Notes: generated by a model from the sequence alone, not told the origin. A stretch of 64,000 nucleotides of DNA from JAMXLJ01 sp036558745 (GCA_036558745.1 DATBEZ010000097.1:1-64000); one strand, 5' to 3'; counted from the stretch's first letter, positions 42,569 to 51,414 are shown. Program-made: numbers and translations.

Positions 42569-45385
42569 TCAGGACGCGTCGAGCGCGCTGGCGAGCTCGC
42601 GCCGTGAGGTGATGCCGAGCTTCGCGTAGGCGTTGGTGAGGTGGGTCTCGACCGTCCGCAGGGTCAGGAACAACGACTCGGCGATCTCGCGGTTGGTCCG
42701 GCCCTCGACCGCGAGCTGGACGATGCGCAGCTCGCTCGGCGTGAGTGCGTCGCGGCCGCGGCGCGCGTTACGACGGGGTCGCGCCCCGGCGATGGTGAGC
42801 TCCTCCCGTGCCCGTTCGGCGACCGCGATCCCACCGAGTCGGTGCGCGAGGTCGAGCCCGGCGCGGAGCTGTTCGCAGGCCTCGGACCGTTGACCGAGGC
42901 GTCGCAGCATCGCACCGAGGTCGGTATGGGCACGGGCGAGCTCGAGCGGCGCGTGCGACGTCTGGAGGGCGTCGACCGCCGCGCGGAGGGAGTCGACCCC
43001 TGCATCGCCGTCGCGCGCGACCCCGACCGCGCGGAGCGCAACGCCGATCGCCCGCGGCGTGTCCCAGCGATGGGCGAGCGCGAGCTCCTCCTCCGCGAGG
43101 TCGAGCGCGCGAGCTCGCTCGCCGAGGCAGACGAGCGACACCGCCGCCGACGATCGCCAGGCCATCATCGCGGGGTTCGTGACGTCCCAGGCCGCGCACA
43201 TCTCCCCCGTCGCGAGCAGGTCGCGCACTGCGGCCTCGTGATCGCCGGCCGCCGCGTGGAGGCGACCGCGGGCTTGGAACACCGATGCCATCGCCCACAT
43301 GAACGGAAGCTCGCCCATGAACCCGCGCCCGGCGAGCTCGTCGAACGCGACGTCGAGCTCACCGTGCTCGACGAGCGCCTCCACGAGCCACGCGACGTTG
43401 ACCGGTGCGGGGAAGACGTCCATGCCCGGCGTGACCGCGCGCCGCGCGTGGGCGACGGCGTCGCCGATCGTGCCGCGGTGCAGCGCCGCGAGGGCGGCCG
43501 CGGCGCTGCACAGCGCGGCTCCGAGCGGCCAGGCGGCCCGCTCGGCGGTGGCGATCCATTCGTCGGCCGCGAGTGCTCCCTCGTCGGGAAGGTCGGCGAA
43601 GGCGAGGGTGAGGATCGGCTCCGGCACGGTCCCCGCGCCGATCGCGGCCGAACGTTCGAGCGCGGCAAGCGCGCGACGTGCGTGGTCGATCGCGCCGTCA
43701 CGATCCGTGCCCCGGGCCGCGGCTTCCATCGCGAGCGACGCGTGGAGCCGAGCATCGAGCGCCTCGCCGTTGCGGAGGCGTCGCTCGAGGTCGTCGACGA
43801 GCTCGTCGCGCCGGTCCTGCGCGTTGGGATCCCATCGCGCCGCGCCCAGACGGGTGGCCTCCAACGACGCACGCAGGTCGGCGTCGTCGTCACCGAGATC
43901 CGCGAGTCCGACGTCGACCACGCGCACCGATTCGGAGAACTGGCCGGAGAGCAACAGCGCGTCGCCGAGCGCGAGCGCGAGCGCGGCCCGCCGGAGGCCC
44001 GGGCGCGCGCCGTCGAACGCGGCCCTCAGGTGGGGAACTGCGTCGACCGGGTTCGTGACCGCCTCGGCCCGGCCCAGCTCCACGAGCACCTCGACGCGTG
44101 TCTCAGAGTCCGGGGGCTCGGCGAGGGCGCGGCGCAGGTAGTCGATCGCGATCTCGGGTGCGCCCTCCTCCCATGCGTGTGCCGCACCGTCCCGGAGCTG
44201 CTGGACCGTCCACGGGTCGCCCTCGGCTGTCGACTCGACCAGGTGCGCGGCCACCTGCTCGACGTTCGCGTGCTCGTCGGCGAGGAGGTGCGCGGCCTTC
44301 CGGTGCCAGCGACTGCGCTCGGGCCCGGAGAGATCGCCCAACACCGCCGCGGCGACCAGCGGATGGACGAACGCGAGCGTGGTGTCCTCCGAGAGGATCC
44401 CGGCACGGATCAGCGCGCTGGCGGCCACGGTCCCCTCGTCGGGATCGAGACCGGCGAGCAGGCGCGCGCGCCGCAGGTCGCAGCGCGCCCCGAGGATCGC
44501 GACCGCGCGCGCGAGCGCGACCGCGCCCGTCGTCAGACGCGCGAGCCGGAGGAGCACGCTCGCGGACACGACTGCCGGCGTCATCCTCCGTACCTGCGCG
44601 GCGGAGACCTGCCGGGGCGACTCGTCGTCGTTCAGCAGATCGTCGACCAGCGAACGCAGCAGGAACGGATTGCCGCCCGTCACCTCGTGACAGGCGGCGC
44701 AGAGATCGCGGCTCGCGTCGCCCGACAGCGCGTCGCGGACCAGCGCGCTCGACGCCGCCTCGCTCAGCGGTTCCGGATGGAGGACCGTGACGCCGGGTTC
44801 GAGGACCAGGTGGCGCACGAGCTCGGTCGCGCTCCCGGGCTCCGAGCCGACCGGCCGGCTCGCCATGAGGAGGAGGACCGGGAGCTCGCCGATGCGCGAC
44901 GCGAGGTGCGCGAGGAATCGGAGTGACGGTGCATCGGCCCAGTGCGCGTCGTCGACGAGCAGGAGCAGCGGCACCTGCTGGGCGAGGTTCACGGTGAGCC
45001 AGTAGAGGCCGTGCAGCGTCGCGTACGACGCGTCGACGGTCGCGGCGATGGCCTCGATGCCGAGCGCGGGGCGCGCGAGGGCGGCGGCGCCGTCGAGCAG
45101 GTCGGACGAGTCCCTGGCCGAGGCGCTCGTGACGGCCATGGCAAAGAGCTGGCGAACGACGCCCCACGGGAACTCGCTCTCGAGCTCGCCGCCTCGCGCC
45201 GTGAGCACGGTCATGCCCGCGTCGGTGGCACGCGCACGCGCCACGGCGAGCAGGGCGGTCTTGCCGATGCCGGCCGGACCGTCGAGCAGCGCGGCGCGGC
45301 CGCAGCCCCGTCGGGCCACCTCGATCACCTCCGCCAGCGCCGCGAGCTCGCGCCCGCGCTCGAGCAGTCCGCCGTCCCCGCTCAC
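42569..45385 (-). CDS. LAL-type LuxR-family regulator with AAA ATPase
   Basis: A 938-aa protein. An N-terminal ATPase has Walker A GPAGIGKTALL (about 36-46) and Walker B LLLLVDDAHWAD. A long helical, TPR-like middle follows. The C-terminal LuxR helix-turn-helix is LTPSELRIVQLAVEGRTNREIAESLFLTLRTVETHL. LAL regulators are large ATP-dependent activators. GTG 45385 is chosen because TAGAGT lies 7 nt upstream; GTG 45409 would precede that element. Target genes are unknown. Confidence 0.87.
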   Translation of the reverse strand: MSGDGGLLERGRELAALAEVIEVARRGCGRAALLDGPAGIGKTALLAVARARATDAGMTVLTARGGELESEFPWGVVRQLFAMAVTSASARDSSDLLDGAAALARPALGIEAIAATVDASYATLHGLYWLTVNLAQQVPLLLLVDDAHWADAPSLRFLAHLASRIGELPVLLLMASRPVGSEPGSATELVRHLVLEPGVTVLHPEPLSEAASSALVRDALSGDASRDLCAACHEVTGGNPFLLRSLVDDLLNDDESPRQVSAAQVRRMTPAVVSASVLLRLARLTTGAVALARAVAILGARCDLRRARLLAGLDPDEGTVAASALIRAGILSEDTTLAFVHPLVAAAVLGDLSGPERSRWHRKAAHLLADEHANVEQVAAHLVESTAEGDPWTVQQLRDGAAHAWEEGAPEIAIDYLRRALAEPPDSETRVEVLVELGRAEAVTNPVDAVPHLRAAFDGARPGLRRAALALALGDALLLSGQFSESVRVVDVGLADLGDDDADLRASLEATRLGAARWDPNAQDRRDELVDDLERRLRNGEALDARLHASLAMEAAARGTDRDGAIDHARRALAALERSAAIGAGTVPEPILTLAFADLPDEGALAADEWIATAERAAWPLGAALCSAAAALAALHRGTIGDAVAHARRAVTPGMDVFPAPVNVAWLVEALVEHGELDVAFDELAGRGFMGELPFMWAMASVFQARGRLHAAAGDHEAAVRDLLATGEMCAAWDVTNPAMMAWRSSAAVSLVCLGERARALDLAEEELALAHRWDTPRAIGVALRAVGVARDGDAGVDSLRAAVDALQTSHAPLELARAHTDLGAMLRRLGQRSEACEQLRAGLDLAHRLGGIAVAERAREELTIAGARPRRNARRGRDALTPSELRIVQLAVEGRTNREIAESLFLTLRTVETHLTNAYAKLGITSRRELASALDAS

Positions 45386-45392
45386 GGGGCGC

Positions 45393-45398
45393 ACTCTA
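45393..45398 (-). promoter_or_regulatory. Leaderless -10 element of the LAL gene
   Basis: On the minus strand TAGAGT lies 7 nt before the GTG at 45385. No ribosome site is visible, so leaderless initiation is likely. Confidence 0.45.
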
Positions 45399-45492
45399 CG
45401 GGTTCCCACAGTCCCAATGCATCGTGGCGCGACCGAAAGTTCGTGGTACCGGCCACGATGCGAACGGGGCCGCGAATTGCCAGCGTGCAGGC

Positions 45493-45681
45493 ATGGCGAA
45501 CACCGAGCGGCTGCGGCTGCTCGTCGACCTCGACCCCGACGCGAGGCCGATCAGCGGGCACGTCGCGGCGGGGTCGGGGCCCGAGCAGGCCTTCGTCGGG
45601 TGGACGGAGCTCTTTGCCGTCCTCCAGGCGGTCGTCGCCGAGCGCGACCGCGGGTCGGCGCCGCAGCCGGGATCGCCATGA
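45493..45681 (+). CDS. Small hypothetical protein
   Basis: 62 aa: MANTERLRLLVDLDPDARPI, then SGHVAAGSGPEQAFVGWTELFAVLQ and a charged tail. It is acidic with a mixed composition, unlike the Arg-rich shadow frames. No family or motif is recognised. ATG 45493 is the first plausible start; the ribosome site is weak. It is followed by a strong hairpin and the cupredoxin gene. Confidence 0.55.
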   Translation: MANTERLRLLVDLDPDARPISGHVAAGSGPEQAFVGWTELFAVLQAVVAERDRGSAPQPGSP

Positions 45682-45700
45682 CCAGCGGCGCTCGTGGGCG

Positions 45701-45732
45701 GGGGCCCTCTCGAGGGCTGGCGAGGGGGCCCC
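45701..45732 (+). terminator. Hairpin before the cupredoxin gene
   Basis: GGGGCCCTCTCG (45701-45712) and CGAGGGGGCCCC (45721-45732) pair over 12 bp with one G-T-type mismatch around an 8-nt loop. It lies 20 nt after the small gene's stop and could terminate its transcript. Confidence 0.5.
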
Positions 45733-45760
45733 GCATCACGTCAGAGAAGGAGATGAGGCA

Positions 45761-46687
45761 ATGTCGAGCAGGGAACGGCAGAGGTCAGGGGCGCTGCGGC
45801 CACCCCGGTTCGCTCGCGGGTTCGTCGTGTGCGCGTCGGTGGTCGCGATGGTCGCGCTCGGGGCGTGCGGGAGCAGCTCGAGCGGGAAGGCGAAATCGGG
45901 TGCGGCCGCGCATACGGCCAGCGTGACACCGCCGGTCGTGGACGTGACGGCGAGCGGGGCGAACGGCACCTGGTCGTTCCAGTTCCCGCCGACGATCCCG
46001 GGTGGCGTGATCACGATGCGGCTGCACAACACGAGTGCGTCCGACTCGCACGATCTGCAGCTGGTGCGCTCCGACGGGACCCACACCGCCGACGAGGTGA
46101 AGGCCGTCGTCACGAAGGACGGCGTCCCGATCCCCGACTGGCTGCACGCCGCTGGCGGCGTGAGCGACGTCGCGCCGGGCCAGACGGGCGAGGCGACCTT
46201 CGAGCTTCCCGCGGGTCACTACTTCTACTTCTGCACCGACGACACGAACGGCGTCGACCACAGCACCCACGGCATGTTCGGTGAGATCGACGTGACCGGG
46301 AACAGTGGTGCGTCGTTGCCCACGCCGACCGCGCACGTGACCGCGTCCGAGTACAAGTTCGACACGTCGGGCCTGAAGGCCGGCGACAACCTCGTCGAGT
46401 TCAAGAACAGCGGCATCCAGCTGCACATGGTGCTGGCCGCGCCGATGCAGCCGGGCAAGACGCTGGCCGACGTGAAGACCGCGATGTCGTCCGACAACCA
46501 GTCGGCACCGCCGCCGATCGACTTCGAGAAGGCCGTCGGCGCAGAGGTGGTCGACCCGGGCCAGAGCGTGTTCGTGCACTGGAACCTGTCGCCCGGGAAG
46601 TACGCGATGTTGTGCTTCCTGAACGACCACACCGGCGGCCCGCCCCACTTCACGATGGGCATGCTCCAGGAGCTCGACATCACCTGA
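45761..46687 (+). CDS. Two-domain cupredoxin-like lipoprotein
   Basis: A 308-aa lipoprotein. The lipobox VALGAC follows a hydrophobic signal. Two beta-sandwich domains each resemble plastocyanin/azurin: domain 1 has DSHDLQL and FCTDDTNGVDHSTHGMF, domain 2 has LHMVL and MLCFLNDHTGGPPHFTM. Each offers His, Cys, His and possibly Met as type 1 copper ligands. The start is ATG 45761 with GAAGGAGA upstream. It probably carries electrons or binds copper at the outer membrane face. A 16-bp hairpin follows. Confidence 0.83.
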   Translation: MSSRERQRSGALRPPRFARGFVVCASVVAMVALGACGSSSSGKAKSGAAAHTASVTPPVVDVTASGANGTWSFQFPPTIPGGVITMRLHNTSASDSHDLQLVRSDGTHTADEVKAVVTKDGVPIPDWLHAAGGVSDVAPGQTGEATFELPAGHYFYFCTDDTNGVDHSTHGMFGEIDVTGNSGASLPTPTAHVTASEYKFDTSGLKAGDNLVEFKNSGIQLHMVLAAPMQPGKTLADVKTAMSSDNQSAPPPIDFEKAVGAEVVDPGQSVFVHWNLSPGKYAMLCFLNDHTGGPPHFTMGMLQELDIT

Positions 46688-46708
46688 GCGTCGTCTGATC
46701 CCCCCGGT

Positions 46709-46745
46709 CGCTCCGGCGCGCGCCAGGTAGGCGCGCGCCGGAGCG
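46709..46745 (+). terminator. Strong hairpin after the cupredoxin gene
   Basis: CGCTCCGGCGCGCGCC (46709-46724) and GGCGCGCGCCGGAGCG (46730-46745) are perfect 16-bp arms around AGGTA, 21 nt after the stop. Being symmetric and between convergent genes, it could act in both directions. The rest up to 46867 shows nothing further. Confidence 0.75.
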
Positions 46746-46867
46746 CCGCGTTCGGCGCATGTCGACGCATCGATCCGCTGCTTCGACGAGGTCGTCGACG
46801 TGTGTGTCCGAGCCGCGACGCACGATCTCGGCCCGACGCACGCGGGACCCGTGTGACGGCGGCTCTT

Positions 46868-47479
46868 TCAGGCCTCTCGCGCCGACAGCACGGTGCGCAG
46901 CAGTTCTACGCCCGCGCGGAGCCGTGTCTCCGCCATGGCGAGCGGGATGCCGTCACGCCGCGCGATGTCGCGCGGGCGGAGGCCCAGACGCGCGAGGAGG
47001 ACGGTGCGACGCTGCTCGTCGGGGAGCTCCGCCAACGCGGCGCGGAGACGCACCACATCCGCACGAGCGACGGAACCGTCGACCGCGTCGTGGCCGGACG
47101 GCTCGAGCACCCCATCGAGCGCGTCGTCGGACTCGACGGAAGCCGGTCGGCGGTCTGGAAGCGCGTCGATGGCCGTGTCCCGGGTGATCCCGAGGAGCCA
47201 CGACATGACGGTCCCGCGCCGGCCGTCGAACGTGTCGGCCACGCGCGACGCCTCGACGAAGGCGTCCCCGGCGACGTCCTCGGCGACCGCACGGTCCACG
47301 ACGATCATGAGCGCGAGGCCGAAGACCCGGCGCCCGAAACGCCCGACGAAAGCGGACGTCGCCGCCGGATCCGACGCGCCGAAGCCCGCGAGCAGCTCCT
47401 GGTCGGACGGCTCCCGCCCCGACGGCATCCCACCGAGCGCTCGTGGCACCTGAGCATCCGTCCCGCACAGCGACGGCAT
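46868..47479 (-). CDS. ECF-type RNA polymerase sigma factor
   Basis: A 203-aa sigma-70-family protein. Region 2 is visible as FVGRFGRRVFGLALMIVVDRAVAEDVAGDAFVEA and region 4 as LRAALAELPDEQRRTVLLARLGLRPRDIARRDGIPLAMAETRLRAG. No adjacent anti-sigma gene is found. ATG 47479 is chosen because GGAAAGGGG lies just upstream; ATG 47428 is possible. It diverges from the tetR gene across a palindromic operator, so the TetR protein may control it. Confidence 0.83.
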   Translation of the reverse strand: MPSLCGTDAQVPRALGGMPSGREPSDQELLAGFGASDPAATSAFVGRFGRRVFGLALMIVVDRAVAEDVAGDAFVEASRVADTFDGRRGTVMSWLLGITRDTAIDALPDRRPASVESDDALDGVLEPSGHDAVDGSVARADVVRLRAALAELPDEQRRTVLLARLGLRPRDIARRDGIPLAMAETRLRAGVELLRTVLSAREA

Positions 47480-47498
47480 CCCGACCCCTTTCCGAGCA

Positions 47499-47546
47499 CA
47501 GTGTATCGTTACACTGCGATCCTAAACCAGAGGGTATCGTTACGCA
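47499..47546. promoter_or_regulatory. TetR operator candidates between sigma factor and tetR
   Basis: CAGTGTA-TCGT-TACACTG (47499-47516) is a perfect inverted repeat. A related GGTATCGTTACGC occurs at 47533-47545. They share the core GTATCGTTAC, so the neighbouring TetR-type repressor plausibly binds both and controls both genes. The start of tetR lies downstream. Confidence 0.65.
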
Positions 47547-47578
47547 ACAGAATGAAATTGAATCTTCGAGGAGCGTCC

Positions 47579-48250
47579 GTGCCGCCGCCGTCCGAGACCA
47601 CCGACCCCCAGGACCCGCCCGACCTCCACGCCGACCCGGCACCCCGGGGACCGGGGCGACCACGCGACGCCCGCCACGACGAGGCGATCCTGGCGGCGAC
47701 GCTCGACATCCTGAAGGACGAGGGCTACGGCGGCCTGACGATCGAGCGCGTCGCGACCAGGGCCGGCGTCGGTCGCCCGACGATCTACCGCCGGTGGCGG
47801 TCGAAGGCGGCACTCGTCGTCGCCGCGTTGGTGCAGTCGTCGAGACTCGCGATGCCCGAGCCCGACACTGGCTCACTGCGCGACGACCTGATCGCGCTCC
47901 AGCGACACCAGGTCGAGCTCATGACCGGAGCCGACACGCGGCGCGTCACCGCCGGTCTGATCGCGGACCTCGCAACCGATCCCGAGCTCGCCGAGATCTA
48001 CGTGACCCGATATCTCTCCCCACGACGCGAGATCGTCTGGGACGTTCTCCAACGGGGTGCCGACCGCGGCGAGCTCGAACGCGACGTCGACTTCGCCTTC
48101 GTGTACGACCTGCTCGTCGGACCGCTGTTCATGCGCGCGGTCGTGTGGGGCCAGCCGCTCGCGCCCGACGCCGCGGAACGCACCACCGACGTCGTGCTCG
48201 CCGCGTTCGCCAGCAAGCGGACGAAGCGGCGGAGCGCGTCGTCGGGTTGA
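47579..48250 (+). CDS. TetR/AcrR-family repressor
   Basis: A 223-aa regulator. The helix-turn-helix is LTIERVATRAGVGRPTIYRRWRSKAAL (about 50-78), preceded by a Pro-rich arm with GRPRDARHDEAIL. The C-terminal ligand/dimer domain includes ATDPELAEIYVTRYLSPRR. GTG 47579 is used with GAGGAG 5 nt upstream; ATG 47552 is also in frame. It lies next to operators in the divergent gap to the sigma factor gene. The ligand is unknown. Confidence 0.87.
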   Translation: MPPPSETTDPQDPPDLHADPAPRGPGRPRDARHDEAILAATLDILKDEGYGGLTIERVATRAGVGRPTIYRRWRSKAALVVAALVQSSRLAMPEPDTGSLRDDLIALQRHQVELMTGADTRRVTAGLIADLATDPELAEIYVTRYLSPRREIVWDVLQRGADRGELERDVDFAFVYDLLVGPLFMRAVVWGQPLAPDAAERTTDVVLAAFASKRTKRRSASSG

Positions 48251-48254
48251 GTGC

Positions 48255-49130
48255 TCAGCAGGGCCGCGGCGACGTGAACACGCCGAGATCGGCGCCCAGA
48301 TCGTGCGCGATCTGCTGGCCGTAGATGCGCGCGCCGTCCTCCGTGAGATGGGTGAAGTCGAGAGGACTACGGACGACCTTCACATTGCCGCAGGTGCTCT
48401 TCGACGCGACCTCCTTGCCGCCCGCGCCCCCGAGCACGTGGCCCGAATCGAGGACGTGATCACCGGGGATGCGTTCGTAGCCCTCGAAGAGGCGCTGCGC
48501 GTGCATCAGCGGCGGCAGTGCGATCGGCGGTGGGCTGACCCAATAGAGACGCGCGTGCGCGGCTCGGACCTCGGCCGAGAGCAGGGTCGCGCGCTGCTGC
48601 CACGCGGCGAAGAACGCCGGGGTGTCGACCGGGATCGCTCTGCCGTGCGCATCCGTTATCCCCGGCGCCCAGTAGTTCCCGACGAAGATCGCCACGACGA
48701 CGTCGGGATGTTGCGTGCGGAGGATCGTCTTGGTCTGCGCGAGCCAGTCGACGCTGCCGTTCAGCAGCCCGGTCCCCGATACGGCGTCGCGATACGTCGT
48801 GATGCCAATGCCCGCGAGGCTGTCGGCGAGCGCGCACGACGGCTGCACCATGATCGAGTCGCCGATCAGGGCGACGCGATGCACGCCTGAGGAGAGGACC
48901 GGACGGCCGCCTCTCGCCCGAACCACCGCGGGACAGTTCTCGGACGGGTTCGACGGTCCGGCCTTCCGCCACCATCGATTCCATGCCACGACGCTTCCGC
49001 CCGCGATCAGGACCACCACACAGACGACCGCCGCGATGACGCCCGGATACAGGAACCGACGCGCGCCGGTCGTTTCACGGTCCTCACGATCGGGCGCGGC
49101 CTTGGGGGTCGCGTGCTCCTCCGTCCTCAT
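48255..49130 (-). CDS. Membrane-anchored SGNH/GDSL-type hydrolase
   Basis: A 291-aa protein. A TM anchor (about 30-52) follows a charged cytoplasmic tail. The extracytoplasmic domain has the block I motif IGDSIMV with the nucleophile Ser, FVGNYW as the oxyanion block and DFTHLTEDGARIY with the Asp-x-x-His pair. These fit the SGNH hydrolases that act on esters or acyl groups of surface polymers. ATG 49130 follows GAGGAAG. Confidence 0.83.
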   Translation of the reverse strand: MRTEEHATPKAAPDREDRETTGARRFLYPGVIAAVVCVVVLIAGGSVVAWNRWWRKAGPSNPSENCPAVVRARGGRPVLSSGVHRVALIGDSIMVQPSCALADSLAGIGITTYRDAVSGTGLLNGSVDWLAQTKTILRTQHPDVVVAIFVGNYWAPGITDAHGRAIPVDTPAFFAAWQQRATLLSAEVRAAHARLYWVSPPPIALPPLMHAQRLFEGYERIPGDHVLDSGHVLGGAGGKEVASKSTCGNVKVVRSPLDFTHLTEDGARIYGQQIAHDLGADLGVFTSPRPC

Positions 49131-49150
49131 CGGTTCACTTCCTCGTGTAC

Positions 49151-49170
49151 CGCGGCGCGCTTCCGCCGCG
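49151..49170. terminator. GC-rich hairpin
   Basis: CGCGGCG (49151-49157) and CGCCGCG (49164-49170) form a 7-bp stem with a 6-nt loop in the gap between the membrane protein gene and the SGNH gene, both on the minus strand. It is weak evidence; GC-rich DNA forms such stems often. Confidence 0.3.
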
Positions 49171-49229
49171 CCGCACCTGACGGTTCGCAGGCCGGCGGCG
49201 TCGCTCGGGACGCGCCGGCTGGGGGACGG

Positions 49230-49724
49230 TCAGGCGACGACGTGGTCGCGCCGCACGCGCTCGCGCCGCGAGAGGTGCCAGAACGTCGGCGACGCAATGG
49301 ACGCGACGAGGCCGAGCGCGCCTGCGGCGACGTAAAGCCACGCGTCAGCGCGCGTCACGCCGAGCCAGAAGTGCAGCTGACGCGGGAACGCGTCGATGAG
49401 CGCGGTGATCCCGAGACCGAGTGCGGCGATGCTCACGATCCACATGAGCACGCGCGACGCTGCCGGCCGGAACGCGCCGAGAAGCAGCAGCGCGCCGGCC
49501 GCGATCTCGGAGACCGCGAGAATCGGCGTCTGGTGCCAGCGCCAGACGTCGGTCGTGGGCCGGGTCACGTGGTTGACGTTGAATCCGGTGCGCGCCAGCG
49601 CGATCGCGCCGAGGAGCGCGAACCCGACGCCCAGGATCGCGGCGACGATCTGGGCCGGGCTCCAGCGGTAGGCGGGAGACGCGGATCGTTCAGGAACGGC
49701 TCCGTTGCCGTACATCGGTCGCAT
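49230..49724 (-). CDS. DUF4383-like small membrane protein
   Basis: A 164-aa protein with four hydrophobic segments and the pattern IVAAILGVGFALLGAIALARTGF, resembling DUF4383/DoxX-type membrane proteins. The N-terminus is MRPMYGNGAV. The start is ATG 49724 with AAGGGAGG upstream, a clear ribosome site. Function is unknown. Confidence 0.78.
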   Translation of the reverse strand: MRPMYGNGAVPERSASPAYRWSPAQIVAAILGVGFALLGAIALARTGFNVNHVTRPTTDVWRWHQTPILAVSEIAAGALLLLGAFRPAASRVLMWIVSIAALGLGITALIDAFPRQLHFWLGVTRADAWLYVAAGALGLVASIASPTFWHLSRRERVRRDHVVA

Positions 49725-49876
49725 GACGACCTCCCTTTCAGGGGGTCGACAGATACCCAGATCAGGGCTGCGATATGCATCTCCGCGATCGCACGACCGC
49801 CGTGCGACGCCTCGGACCGGAACCGGCTCCCTACCATGGACACGCCGGGCTCGGGAACCGACGAGTAGGGGTGGCG

Positions 49877-50290
49877 ATGGCGACGGACCGCCGCACGCAT
49901 CCGCGCATCGAGCTCCAGCGCATCTACGACGCGCTCGGTCACGAGGGCGGCTACCGGGTGCTCGTCGACCGGCTCTGGCCGCGCGGCGTGAAGAAGGACG
50001 ACGCCGCCCTCGACGAGTGGGCGAAGGACGTCGCACCGAGCGACGAGCTCCGCCGTTGGTACGGGCACGAACCCGAGCGCTTCACCGAGTTCGAGCGCCG
50101 CTACCGCGACGAGCTCCGCCACTCCCCCGCGAGCGACGTGGTACAGCACCTGCGTGACGTCGCGCGCGACCGGCCCGTCGTGTTGCTCACCGCGACCCGC
50201 GACGTCGACCACTCGGGCGGGAAGGTGCTGTTCGACCACCTGTCGCGTCGCGTATCGCGAGCGCGGCCTGGACGAGCGCCGCGTGGGTGA
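49877..50290 (+). CDS. DUF488 family protein
   Basis: A 137-aa DUF488 protein: RIYDALGHEGGYRVLVDRLWPRG, WAKDVAPSDELRRWYGHEPERF and VVLLTATRDVDHSG are the family's conserved parts. Function is unknown. The last 16 or so codons (from about 50241) lie antisense over a GH15 relic and read RRVSRARPGRAPRG, not typical of the family, so its normal end may have been replaced. ATG 49877 is the likely start. TACCAT at 49832-49837 could be its -10. Confidence 0.8.
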   Translation: MATDRRTHPRIELQRIYDALGHEGGYRVLVDRLWPRGVKKDDAALDEWAKDVAPSDELRRWYGHEPERFTEFERRYRDELRHSPASDVVQHLRDVARDRPVVLLTATRDVDHSGGKVLFDHLSRRVSRARPGRAPRG

Positions 50291-50420
50291 GCGCCTGCGA
50301 ATGGTTCCCGAGGTGCGCGTGCGTCGCGGGATCCATCTCCTCGGCGTAGAGGCCGAGCGGCGTCGCGAGCTCGACGAGCGCGCGGAAGCGCTCGATCGCC
50401 TCGGGCACCCGTCCGGTGGC
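50241..50420 (-). pseudogene. Relic of a GH15 glucoamylase-type gene (C-terminal end)
   Basis: The minus strand reads GRVPEAIERFRALVELATPL, then GLYAEEMDPATHAHLGNHSQ and ALTHAALVQAALAIRDA. This is the C-terminal signature of GH15-type enzymes and aligns with the intact gene's GLYAEEADPATSAFLGNLPQ (from 58734). No upstream catalytic part remains: the frame is open back towards 50500 but shows no further family motif, and the quinone reductase gene ends at 50509. It overlaps DUF488 on the other strand. It is a fragment left by deletion or rearrangement. Confidence 0.75.
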
Positions 50421-50508
50421 GGCGACCGGCTCGGACGGTCCGACTTCGAGGCGGTGTTGGACCCTGCCCCGGGGCGATGTTGCGTCCGCCTGCGCGCGAC
50501 GGGCGCGG

Positions 50509-51414
50509 TCAACGAACCGCGATGACGCGCTTGCCGATCGGCCGGAGGTCGCTGCCGAAGGCGTCGGCGCCGTCCGCCAGCGGTACGACCTCGCCGACGA
50601 CGGGGCGTAGCGAGGCGGCTTCGACGCGGCGCGCGAGCTCGGTCAGCGTCGGTCGATCGGCCTCGACGACGAAGAAGTCGATGCCGTCGCCCGGCGCGAC
50701 GACCGATACCGCTCGCTTCGCGCCGGCCCCGTCGATGAGGGTGTCGAGCACAGCACCGCCGACGAAGTCGACGACGAGGTCGACGTCGCCCAGATCACGC
50801 GCCCAACCCTCACCGTCGGCCGTAACGATCTCGGTCGCACCGAGCTCCCGAGCCGCGTCCGCACGGTCGGGGCGCGCGACCGCGACGACCCGCGCACCGG
50901 CAGCCGCGGCGAGCTGGAGCGCGAACACGCCGACGCCGCCGGTCGCGCCCGTCACGACCACGGTGTCGCCGCGCGCCATCCCGCCATGGTCGAACAGCGC
51001 CTGCCATGCGGTCAACGCGGCGAGCGGCAGCGATGCGGCCTCGATCGGCGTGCACCGCGCCGGTTTCCGTGCGAGGTTTCGCGCCTCGACGGCGACGAGC
51101 TCGGCCGTGGCGCCGTCGCGGTACCAGTCGGTCAACCCGAACACCTCGTCGCCGGGCGCGAAGCCCGACGTGCCGTAGCCGAGGGCGACCACCGTGCCGC
51201 ACACCTCGTGCCCGGGGATCACAGGTGTCCGGTCGGCGCCGGTGCGGTCGACCCAGGTCGAGGGCCAACCGAGCTCGGTCGGCGTGATGCTGGCCGCATC
51301 GACCTGAACGAGGACGTCGCCGATCGCCGGCGCGGGGACCGGCGCATCCTCCACCACGATCCGGTCGGCACCTCCCCGTTCGTGCAGACGTAGCGCGCGC
51401 ATGCTGCTGGCCAT
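50509..51414 (-). CDS. MDR-family NADPH:quinone reductase-like oxidoreductase
   Basis: A 301-aa medium-chain dehydrogenase/reductase. The N-terminal half has PGHEVCGTVVALGYGTSGFAPGDEVFG; the NADPH fold is VVVTGATGGVGVFALQLA. No zinc-binding Cys set is visible, so it is probably a zinc-independent quinone/enone reductase. The start is ATG 51414 with GGAGGGAG upstream. It diverges from the nucleoside hydrolase gene; the 127-nt gap shows no clear operator. Confidence 0.87.
   Translation of the reverse strand: MASSMRALRLHERGGADRIVVEDAPVPAPAIGDVLVQVDAASITPTELGWPSTWVDRTGADRTPVIPGHEVCGTVVALGYGTSGFAPGDEVFGLTDWYRDGATAELVAVEARNLARKPARCTPIEAASLPLAALTAWQALFDHGGMARGDTVVVTGATGGVGVFALQLAAAAGARVVAVARPDRADAARELGATEIVTADGEGWARDLGDVDLVVDFVGGAVLDTLIDGAGAKRAVSVVAPGDGIDFFVVEADRPTLTELARRVEAASLRPVVGEVVPLADGADAFGSDLRPIGKRVIAVR

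Noticed and set aside
46709..46745. 16-bp inverted repeat as a transposon end or attachment site
   Set aside because: It is a simple hairpin just after a stop codon, with no transposase or direct repeats nearby; a terminator explains it.
49230..50036. N-terminal extension of the membrane protein to 268 residues
   Set aside because: The extra part is Arg/Pro-rich and a strong ribosome site marks ATG 49724.
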